Shown here piece by piece: positions 1 to 12,300 of a stretch of 64,000 nucleotides of DNA; the first letter of the stretch is position 1; every line of letters starts with the position of its first letter. A program made the translations under genes and the position numbers. Below the pieces are notes generated by a model. It did no database searches. It saw nothing but the letters and a program-made list of their open reading frames with translations, and had not been told where the DNA came from. Source of the stretch: Elmis aenea (taxonomy: Eukaryota > Arthropoda > Insecta > Coleoptera > Elmidae); NCBI GenBank assembly GCA_947652605.1, contig OX393577.1:26911466-26975465 (forward strand), in the 5' to 3' direction.

Positions 1-242
1 CAAAATACGTAAAATTATTAAAGACAACTGTAATAAAAATTCGCTTCCAAAATATTTACAATTAAAAAAAAAAAATTCAACATAAAAGAGATAAAACATT
101 TTGAAAGCAAGTTCTGAAAATGTTTTTTTAAATGAATTTCGTATGTTGAAAGTAAAAGTGCACAAAACTGAATATAGTATATCCAAAAATATACTTACAT
201 TAAACGGCATTTTCAATGTAAAATTTTTAATAACATACTAAC
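1..242. other. Start of the next PLC gamma intron; nothing recognised
   Basis: Minus-strand donor GTTAG begins at 242. The rest is AT-rich sequence with a poly(A) run near 65 and no exon for the SH3 domain. Confidence 0.6.
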
Positions 243-314
243 CTTAGGTGTCGAAAATGCTGTGGGGTCCATATATGAAGGTGTACCATTATATCCGTTA
301 GCTTCTTCATGTTC
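243..314 (-). CDS. sl: PLC gamma linker exon between C-SH2 and SH3
   Basis: This 72-nt stretch is bounded by TTTTAG| acceptor and AAG|GTTAG donor on the minus strand and reads 24 codons containing [11 protein letters not shown]. The segment resembles the short PLC gamma linker that precedes SH3 (vertebrate form NPGFYVEANPMP). Both this exon and the upstream exon ending at 10936 break between codons, so they join in frame. It lies 10.6 kb beyond the C-SH2 exon. No competing exon was seen in between on this strand. Confidence 0.72.
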
Positions 315-3300
315 CTAAAATTAAAAATTAAATTGTTCTCAGCAATTTTTTTGTACATTAGTATGTTAGTTTTGCTTAATTCCAACACTTCCTCATGGGA
401 AATTCATAAATTCTATTAATTATACTTTTAAGCATAATTTTACGTTATCACATCAAAATCTTGAATATTTAGCAAGGGAATAGAGCAGTCGTTAGGGGTA
501 CTTGACCTATTTATAGCCTGCTGCATATCATTTAAAAGCTATTTTGATTTACATCACTAAGGGCCGTTTGCACCGGTTTCACTTAAAATTTAAGTGAAGC
601 TTATATCCCTTAAGCGACACTTATTTCGTTGCACCGTAATTTAAGCGAGACTTAAATTTCAAATAGTGATCCTTAAACTAAGCGTCACTTTGGGTACGGC
701 TTAAAAGTTAAGTGGCAGTTATATATACGTTATATTACGATTGTGAGTGAATAAAATGGATTTGGACGAATATTTCGATGATGAAAGCGACATTCTAGAG
801 CTCATAGAATTCGGTTTTCCTTGAAAAATTTATCAACGACAAAATTACTTTGAAACCATGGATGAGTGCAATTTTTTTTTAAAGATTTAGGTTAAAAAAA
901 AGTACCGAAATTCTTGACCAAATTAAAGATACAACATCTCTGTAGAAGCTATTGGGAGATATTAAATTAAATTTTGTAGCAATTATTTTCCAAACTTCTT
1001 CTTTATCTTTCCACATTGTATGGTCCGATTTTTTGTTTTTAATGAGACTTTCTTTTCTGCAACTAAATTTAATAACAATTTTTTTTCTGATGCATTGGTA
1101 TAATTCGAACCACGCGGTTTTTTTTTCTTTCGACATATGCTAAAATTAAACAATCAAGATAGATACTACCTACTAGGGTTTCTCATATTTGACCATTTTG
1201 CTTATCCCGGGATTCCGGGAAAAAATCGGCCTTTATTCCGGGATTTCCAGGGATGTAATAAATTATGTCAATATTTTTAAATAAATAATCCAAAAATGAA
1301 GGGAACGGTTTATTACTTAAAAACAACTCCAAGTCATATATGTAATACATTTTGCTCCATGATTATTATAAATAATTAAATAATATTGGTGAGAGAAACA
1401 TACATTTGGGAAATAAAACCTTTCAATAATATCATTTTTACAATAAACTTTTGCAACGTGATTTAAGAAAAACAAAGGTGATCTAGGCTTCGATCACTTA
1501 GTCTATTTCTTGATTTATTAACAAAAAGTCTTGCTGTATAAAATGTCTCAGTCTCTATTGCTGTAGTTGAAATTGTCTTGAGAGCATATAGCAGCAAAGA
1601 AACATCGCTTTTATCTGTAAATTTCATTTATAAGCTATTTGCTTCGTATTACCCAGGGTACACATATATAAAACTGTAAAGTTATTTTGAAGATATTAAA
1701 TTTGTCATGGAGACCGGGCTTCTTTACGCCAAACTAAAAGCAAAAATATAAAGGAGAAAAAGTTTTTTCCTAATTTACTGTTAGTAAAGATATTTATAAT
1801 AAATTCTGATAAGTTACGATAGAACTACAAAGATCTTAGCTCAAAAAAAAACGAAAATAACACTTTTTTTAAATCCCGGGAATTCCCGGGACAAAAAGCA
1901 TTTCCCGGGAAATATAAAATAGCTTAAAATGGACCGAGAACCCGGGATCCCGGGAAAGAAACCCTACTACCTACCTAATTTTTGGCGGTTGGATGTGCTG
2001 ATTTCCTGTAAATAATTTACAGGAAATCAGTACAAATTAGCAAAATGGTAAATTTCTACAGTTGGGGCAGTAACAATTTTTTTACTATTTTATATAATTT
2101 TTATTAGTTTTCTGATCAATTATTAAAATAAATATATTAAGTTAAATATCATTAAAGAGAGAAAAAGATAAGGCTTTTAATAAACCCATTGAACTGTTAC
2201 TTTTTAAATGCAAGTTTGTATTATATCTTAAAAATCAAGTTCAAAAAAAATTTATATGTTAACTAAATAATACATATCATATTAATGTATTAGTATTATA
2301 ATATAACTAAATACCTACTGCACTCTGAAGCTGAACACAACTTTTCCCCTGTCAACGTTAACATAACCTTACAAATACACACCTGAACTTGTCCCAAATG
2401 GATAAACCATCGCTTAGCTAAGGGCAGATGACCGCTCGACGGTGCAACGAAATTTATTTTTAAGTGACACTTAGATTTAAGTGGAGCTTTACTAAGCTAT
2501 GACTAAGGGAAAACCGGTGCAAACGGCCCTAAGCCAACCTGTTTTACACTTAACTTTGAAAAATATTTAAATAATCATTCTGAATTTAAATGCTACATTC
2601 CTTTTCAAACAGGTACAGTCCAAAGGTTTTAAATCAAGGGTTTGAAATTCTTTAATTCGATCAACTTTACAATAAAAGGATAGAACATTCCTGTGGGGGT
2701 TTAGATGATAATAATTACTATAATACCGCATGAAAACGTGCTTACGAAATGGCGTAAATTTTGATTAATGATAGTAGTGTGCAATGGGACACAACAACCC
2801 TCAGTTGTGTCAAAACTACTTTCTATAATAGAACAAAGTCATTATGCACCCTTTAGGTACTAAGAAGTGGAGAGTAGGGTGGGGGGTGACTATGCGACTT
2901 AAAGGTATGTACTGCTTGTTAGAGTAGACTTAGAAGGGTGGAGGGGGGTGTGCATACCATTATAGGGCGAAAAAAACTATAAAGGGAGTCACAGACACTG
3001 ATTTTGATATCTATTGTGGGAATTGTTAGTTGTTCTAAACAGGTTATACTGTAAAGATTCGACGGAAAGAGAACAAGTGCATGCACCATAAAGTGTAGCA
3101 AATTAAACGAATAGGTGAATTTTAAAATTGGTTTCGACATATTAAAATCATGTACCGTTTAACGAAATTAAATATATTGCTGGTAAGTGTACACGCAAAA
3201 ATTTAGTTATTAATAAATATAAATGAATCGCGTTGATGTTTTTACTTCCGGCGCTTAATGTATATTTACGTATTACATTTTCAAATTTTCACCTATTGCA

Positions 3301-6300
3301 CCTATCAGATTAGCCATTTAAATTTTACTCTAATTCATATATTGTTGTTATAAAATGTTTACTCAATATTTAAAATAATCAAGTATAAAGTGTCCATGAG
3401 AGACTTAAATTAAGTAAAAACTTTTATGACGCTTATTACAAAGAATTAGCTTATTCGTTTGATAAGCTGCCGATAAAGGTTTAGATTATTTACTTTTTGA
3501 ATGTGTTTTAAAGGTTGTTTTTCGTTTGGTTTAATACCGTATATACCGGCTTGTAAGACGACCTGCGAGGTTCCAAGCCCCAAGGGCAATCTAGTTTTGA
3601 GGCCCTCTTGTTCTAAATATGTACTAAGTAATGCTACCAATTTAATTAATTACTTAATTAAAAATTAATTACTAATCAATAACTCGTGCCTTTAGGAAAA
3701 TCTCTATTTTCAGCCTTTTTATTCATCATAATTTGGCGTTTTTAATAAAATGCAAAAACGTCATTAACTACTTGATTTAAAAAAAGAATAGCAAAAAATG
3801 AATTAAAAATTATTAAGCACTGTTAGAACATTAGAATAATTATGCACGAATATTTGATTTTTTAAAATAAAAAACTACATTGGAACTTTTCTCGCTTTAT
3901 GTTTACCGAATTTATCAATAATATATTTATAATCTAATGACTGAACTACATCGTTTTTTTATGAACATCATTGACAAATTAGCTAAATGTAACTGACTTA
4001 AAGAATTTCGTAAGTAATATTTAACATGTTTTAAAACTGAAAACGAACGTTCACCACTTGCGTTTCAAATGGGTATTGTCAGAAATATTTTAATAGTTGT
4101 TTGTTTCTACATTTGGACATGTAGACTGCAAACTCCCAATTAATAACTTGTACCTACATTTCAACAGGATTGGTCATATTTTCTTGTTTTATGAATGCAA
4201 TAAAATGAAGAATTTCATCTTCAAAGTATTTAACGTTTATATATTTAGATTTTTTAAAGTTATTTTGTCCATGCATTCATTAAATTCAATATTTGTCATT
4301 TCAAAATCAATAAATAACTGAAAATCTTTAGTACTTCAGTGTAACTGGTGGATCTCCTAGATATTTCAGAAATGAGAACGTCAAAAATAACGTTTAATAA
4401 GAAATTTTGTTCTACAATAATATGTTTCTCATTATAAATTCAGCAAGTTATTTTAAAAGATTTGTCCTTAACAATAAATTGTACTGCATGTGTTGCAATA
4501 AGTTTCTGGTTCTGGTGCTAGATACTCTTTATTTGTTGTTACAACTTATTTCAATTCAAGAGTTGAGACAACCGATATTTAACCAAGAAAAATTAAGTTT
4601 GTAATTTCTGAAATTTAAAAAACATTGTTGGGGCTGTTTTCGAGAAATATTTTTAAAGTTTTGAATTTTTTTAAATAATTTCGTGAATAAAAAATTTACA
4701 AAAAAAGTTATTAAGTTTTTTTATACTCGTAAACTAAAATCCTACATAAACAGGATATTTTTATTTATTACCGTTTTTTTTGTAATTTTGGATTAACCTT
4801 ATAATATAACTTAAAAATCCTGTATATTAGTTATTATTGGAAAAATCAAATAAATGCACGGGCTTTGTAATATACTTTTTTCTGCAATCGTCACTAAACT
4901 AGCTCAATAAGTAGGTACCCTACACTAGAGATAAAAAGTCGAACTTTACTGCCTTGGTACATAAATACCTATTTAAGGCTCTATTTATTTGTTATCGTCC
5001 AGATGAAGATCATTTGTGCATGAGATTTGCAAAAAAAATTCTTTAAGCTGCCATTTTTCGGAGCAAGCCCCCCCCCCAAGCGCGCACTTTTTGCGATAAT
5101 CCGCCACTGAAATTTTGTATATAGCAGCGTATATGACGACCCCCGGTTTTTAGGTGTTGTATATTTTTAGGGTCGTTTTATACGCCGGTATATGTACGGT
5201 ACTTAAGATCATTTTAAAAACTTGTAAATAGGATACTTTAAATATTGATTTTGTTGTTTTGTTATCCTACTTATATTTAATCAGACTGTTTCTTGTAATG
5301 TAAATACACGTATCATAAATAAACACAGATTGCAGGGTAATTCGAAGTTTTTATATAATTGACATACGCGTGTGCAAAATTATTAAATCTTGCGATTTTA
5401 TGCAGTTCATCATAAAATATATTTATCCACCTCTGAAACTCACTTTGCCCGACCGCCCTCCACACAAATTTAGAAATGCGAAGTAAATCTACGCGTACCA
5501 ATATCAAATTATTATAATTTTTAAAGGAAAAAAACACAACTACTAAATCGCTTCAATAAACATGGTAATTTATACACCTACGTTAATCGTTACACATTTG
5601 TTTCAAATAAATAACCATTTTGTATTGCTATATTGTTTTTCATTTAGTTTGTTTTTGTGCGATCGTACTAGAAACAGCTGTTTGACGGACGCGTTAGCAA
5701 CCATAAAGTACTGCATTACCGGCCCTATCCTTAGCAACGGCCGTAAAAGTTACTTTTCAGGCCGTTACCCTTAGCAACGGCCGAAAAAGTAACTTTTACG
5801 GCCGTTGCTAAGGAGAGGGCCGGTAATGCAGTACATACGCCGACAGAATGTTACCTAGTTTCTAAGTTATAACTTTGAAAATTACTAAAAATTTAAATTG
5901 TTTTTAATTCGATGGCACAAAAAATGTAATATGCACCTCGGTCAAAACGTACTTTTTCGGCCTTGTCTGTTTGCTGGCCTCGACTACGTCTCGGCCAGCA
6001 AACCAGACGCGGCCGAAAAAGTTACACTTTTTGGCCTTGATACATAAATAACTATATCGTGAAAATTCGTATTTGTTGCATAATAATTATCTAAATTTTA
6101 TGAGACAAAATTTAAAAAAAAATCACGACTAAAATGCCAAAAAACATTAAGATGCTGGGAAAGTATAAAACATTGTCTTTACAGTGTACGAGCGTTATTA
6201 ATTTAAAATTTTTGTTTTTGTAAAATATTATATTTTTTAATTATATTTTACAATAATTTTTACACTATGCTAAAAATTCAACATAAATGCAATGAAAACA

Positions 6301-9300
6301 ATACATTATGTATTAAAGTTGAGATCTGCCTCTTTGTTTTTTAAAACATTTTAGGTATGTAGACTTAAAATAGGAGAAGAAAAAGTAGAATAAAGGGGGT
6401 GACCCTCCTAGATGTCTGCTGAACATTACAAAATTAAAAGATATTTGTGAATTTGTATAACTTTATTATTTTATTGTCTATAATACTACCGCTTTCACTT
6501 ATGCAGCCAGCAAGTGACCATTTGAAAATAATTTTTCATAACATTTTAAATTGCATTACGTCAATAAATAATTTCTTTATCTTTAGCACTATTTTATTAT
6601 TATAACTTTTATCTTTTTACTTGTTACAGTTGCTCCTTATTTTACTTCACTGCCAACCAGCAAGAGCAACAACAACAGAAAAGTTTCAAATTATTGTTAC
6701 TGATAAACCACAAGCATTACCAAAACTAATCGACACACATAATAAAACCATAGATAAAATTGTACAAGAACAAACTGACTTAATTAAAAAAATTGTATCG
6801 AGTCATAAGGCATCCATGGTAGACAATCCCATTGTGAACGAAAAACCAGTTAATGTAAAAGAAGAACTAAAAATAAAGCAAGAAAAAGAAAAAGAGTCAA
6901 TAGAAATATTGCGACAACGTTGCCAACAACTTTTTAATTTAAGTGATAACGAACATATACCTGATGAAGAAAAGGAAGCCACATCTAATGCAGAATTAAC
7001 GGAAATAAAGGTCAGTAAAACAGCAGAAGCGTATGGTCCATCTCTGAAGCCACCATTTTTACAACAAAACAAATATCCTCAACCAATTTATATAAATCTT
7101 TATACACATAACCAGCCACAATCCATATTACCCAAACAACCAGTTGTGGATAGTTCTAGGTTTCCATTGCAAAATAAGATTGAGCCACCATTATCAAACA
7201 CGCAACAAAAACTGATATACAGTCCTGTGCCATTAGCTCCACAACCGATCCATTTAACACCAAAATTGGGATCTCCAAATCAAAAAGTCCAATCACCTAA
7301 TGTCATACAACTTTTTCAACCACTTAATACTCCAGTAACAGGCTCAAACTATACCCAACCACAAGACATCAAGTTAATAAAATTAGAACCTGTTATTATG
7401 CAAAAAACTATTTTACACAATGGTAAAGTGTTATATTATTGGTATAAATCTTTACCACATCATTCTCAGCCAATGCAAAATCTCCCATCAACCCTATTGC
7501 AAAGAGCAGCTACTCAAAACTCACAAACTGAAGACATTGTAAAAAAACCAGAGCCCGAAATTCAGCAACAAATTAAGGAGGAGGTTCCTACTTATGAAGT
7601 CCAATACTCGGCATTGAACAAGCCCTCCCTGCCCCTATATAAACAACAATTAAAGTTTATTTACTCCATGCCCCATCCTCGTGACAAACTTCCAGAAAAA
7701 CCATCGTTACCTATTGATCCTTATGCATATTTTCCCAAACGTATGCAACCAAGTACTGTGCACATACCTGTACCATATGTGCCCACATTTCATATGATAC
7801 GAACATTAGCTATTCCAAGACTGTCAAAACAAAATAATGCTAAAAATCCTCAAGATAAAACAGAATCTCAATAAAAATATAACTGTTTTATTGTTTAGCA
7901 ACTTATACCAGTCTGAACGAGCCAATAAACTCATAAACTAAGGAAATTACTGTTAGCAATAAATTTACGGCTATAATGCAATTTTCAGTTGTATGACAAA
8001 ACTATAAAAAAATGTTGACTTAAGTCAAAAGAAAAAATTCGTCCAGACGTAAATAATAAGATTTTTAGTAGCTTTACAAGGTTTAATGACATCAGTGACT
8101 CATGTAAATACAATGTAAATGTAGGATAATTTTTAAAATATGCTTTTAAAGATTAAAAAAATGTTTCTAAGATGTATGTCGGTAAGTTCATGTTAACAAT
8201 TTTTCAAACACTTTTCAATAGAATTGTGTTTGTACACTATGAATCTAACTTTGAGTAAGAATTTGTAAACTAATAAATTTTTTACGAAAACTATTTGTTT
8301 TTATAATCTATAGCTAATTTACTCATTATTTTGCAAAATTATGTAGACAAAAATTCTACGTACTATGCATTTTATATTCCACTAATTATAAATTTTACAG
8401 ATTATTTATCTGTGATATTCAATATTTATGGTCTAATCAGAAAACGCCAAAAGGTAATATTGATTTTATTGAAATAGTACTCCATCAATTTTTCTAAAGC
8501 TAAAAAAGAAAGTTTTTGTTGATTACAAAAATTACCTATGATGATTCCTATTCTTTCAAGTCTTAGTACACTCATTTCACTTAATGATTATTTTTCATCC
8601 TTTTTAAATGAATGCAATTTATTTAAGCATAGGAAACTCATATGTATTCTTTGTGACCAGATGAAGATGTACACTTGACAAATAACAGTAATACAGCATA
8701 TTTTACCCTCAACAAGCTATAAGCTGGGGAGAATATTAAAAGATATTTAAACTGGTGTTTATGAATAAAATTTGAATTCACTGATAACAATTTGTTAGCA
8801 TAAATTGTAGATCTAACCTTAGGTAGGATGTAGAACAAGTTGTTTTTGTTAACATTAACAATGTAATTTGCCTGTTATTTTTGATTCATTTTCAGCAAGA
8901 ATATATTAGGTGTATTTTGATCTTATTATTTGATATTGCAGTCACATTAATTATAATTTAAAGTAATTATGGTTCACAATATTCCGATAGAAACTTTTGT
9001 CTTAAAGTGACTGCACAGTTAAACGAATCAGTGGATATACCGCTACAATATAATTGGTGGTAAAGAAGGTCTAACAATTTTTTTCTGGTGTATATATACT
9101 ATTTGTGTTAGTTAAAGGTGCGTTAACTTTTAAGACTGTACTTGTATTGTACATTTTTTTCTATATTAAGTTATCTTGGTTGATATTAGATTAAATGGTG
9201 CTTTTTTTGTAAAAATATTAAATAAGCAATTTGATTGGTTATGCACTAGATCAGGTGTCGGCAACCCGCGGGCCGCATGCGGCCCTTTATGTGTTTTGAT

Positions 9301-12300
9301 CCGGCCCGCCAAGTAATAATCTAAATATACAGGGTGTTTCTTAAACAGTGCGAAACACTTTAAGAGGTAATTCCTTATAGAACATTAAGGGGGGTTTTTA
9401 TATAATTTTTTCCCCTTAAACGTCTCCTTTCGGAGTGGTAAAATTAGGTTTTAATTGTATTTCTCAATTTGGAGATCTCATACACATCTGCTATTTTGTA
9501 CTTATTGAAATGTTTCCCATAGTAATATTTTTATTTATCTCCCACCTTCACAAGGGGCTGAAAAGTGCGATCCCTGTTGGTTTTTTTACCAGAACTTTTT
9601 GAAGGCTTAAAATTTTGCAATTTAAACATTTTTCTTTGAATGCCTAATGTATTTTAAAAAAAAAATTATTCCTTACATTTCCTGTAAAACCTACAGTTTA
9701 TGAGTAAAAAAATTAAATGAGTGACAATGAACCATTAAATATTCTAAAATAAAACGATTCAATTTAATTTCACTTTAACATTAACAAACCATTGTAACCA
9801 CCAACATGAATCGTTTTATTTTAGAATATCTAATGGTTCATGTTCACTCATTTAATTTTTTTACTCAAAAACTGTAAGTTTTACAGGAGAATTTAAGGAT
9901 TAAAAAAATTTTAAAAGTAAATTAAGCTTTCAAAGACATTTTTTAAATTGCAAAATTTCAAGCCGCCAAAAAGTTCTGATAAAAAAATCAACAGTTGTTG
10001 CACTTTTCAGCCCCTTGTGAAGGTGGGAGATAATAAAAATTATTACTATGGGAAACCTTTCAATAAGTGTAAAACATCTACCAAATATTATTTTCCCACA
10101 TATCTCCAAATTTGAGAAACCTAATTTTAACGCTCCCCTTTAGGGGGGTGTAACTCCGAAAGGGGACGGATAAGAAAAAAAATTACATAAACGCTCTCCC
10201 CCTTAATTTTCGATAAACAATTACCACCTGAAATTTTTCGCAATATTTAAAAAATACCCTGTATATTTAACACAATATTTCATAATTAAAACACCAAATT
10301 CATTACAAAATTTCGAACCGAAATTAAAATAGCCAAGTTTAAGTTGGTACCTCAGCAAACTTTTTTAAGTCGTTAGTATTGTAACTCTTTTTGTCAATAC
10401 AAACTTTTTCCCTGCGCCACTGATTTTCCCCCATGTGTTACCATCTATTCGATTAAAGTTCCTAAACCCGTGACATAATATTGGTATGTGCGGCCCGCTT
10501 GAAAATATTATTGTTTAATTTGGCCCCGCTATATAAAAAAAGGTTGCCGACCCCTGCACTAGATTACTTTTAAAAATAATATACAAGAACATTTGACCTT
10601 TAAAGAAAAAATTCTGTTCTGTTTTGTCTAAAGCAACTTAAGTGAATTTGCAAGTTTTTTTGTTGTAAGTGCACAAATCATGCACAATAAACCTTAACTG
10701 TATATATATTTATATATGAAGAAAATTAAAGCAAATGCAATTATTTCATAGTAAGTACTTAAGTAATATTTTTAAGACTATTGCTGCAAAAGAACATGCA
10801 AATATATGATGCAAGCAGCAATATTAGTTAGTAGAATCGTATATCTATGCACATAACAGCAAAGTGGTCGGTTACGTGCAATTATTGATGTAAATAAATT
10901 ATTTGAAAATATATAGGTAGTTAAATAAAACTTACCATTCCCATCCTTCTTACTGCTTCTTCCGTGACAGCATAACACAACTTGACTTTGTGATAAAGTG
11001 GATGATGTTCGTAATAGTTTATTAATTCTACCAGACTTTCAAACTCAACACTTCCTATAGTGTACAATCGTCCTTCTAATTTGATACGACAATGTTTAAT
11101 TTTTTTGTCAGCTCTGAAAATAATCAAAAACAATATTAGAATAAATATTTTTAACGATGACTGCAAAGAAAAACGAAATGTTTAAAGGCAACTTACCGAA
11201 AACTTATGGTGTAAGAGTTAAAATCATTTTCACTTGGTCTAACTAAAAATGCTCCTTCGGTTCGTATCCGCTTAAGAATTTCTTCAGCCTGAATTCTACT
11301 TGTATGTTTATGATACCATTCTTTACCTTCATGTTTATTTGGCTGTGGTACTGGTTCTTGTAGTGTAATTGAAAAATCTGCAGTTACCAAGGGATGGCTC
11401 CGATAATGAGTAATCAATGCATATAGACTATCGAAATATTTTGTATCAGTTAAATAATATTTTGTCTGTTGTTTATCTTGTTTCGATTTAATGCGGCAAT
11501 GGTTAACAGAACCATTTCTCCAAAAAGATAAACAATATTCACCAACAAATGTAACACTGGCACGAACCAAAAACGTCCCATCACCAAGATGGGCGTGAGT
11601 TCGCAGTAAGTGTTCGGCTTCTTCACGACCCTTTGGAAGACGACCGTGAAACCATTTTTCACTGAAATGCAATTCTTCACTAGGAACTTCGTTTTTTGTG
11701 CGATGCAACATCAGTCCTTCATCTTCATCTTCAGACCGTTCTGATTCCTTGAAAATTAAAACTGTAAAATCCAAACACCCTTAACTATTCCAATTTAATA
11801 CCAACCTGATCTAATTTGTAACTGTCCGTATAAAACAATTTACTTTGGGTTAAAACAAAAAAATGTGGATTCCATTCTTTATCAACTGGATCTTCAACAT
11901 ACAGTATGCCATTTTTAACAGAATTTCGAAGGTCCATATCATTACCCTCTTTTCTAATAACAAGTGAACCTTCATCTTGACCTTCTGGTAACTTTTTATG
12001 CTTTAAAATTATTCTTCTACGTAATTGATATGGTGATGGTAATTTTTGTTCATTTTTTTCTATTGGATGAACCAAAAGCATTTCACCAAAAACTTCCTGC
12101 AAAGTTAGAACCTTTGTATTTGATGGACATTGCTCAACAAAGAGCGAATCATGAACTTAGATGACCAAAATGTTAATAAAATATTAAAAACTGTTCTAAT
12201 AATTGTGTCATTTCCAAAATATGATCAGGAAATTCTAAAATACTTTTAAATGAAATAGATTCAAAAAATACACACCTGCATAGCCGTGGCCATTTTTCTT

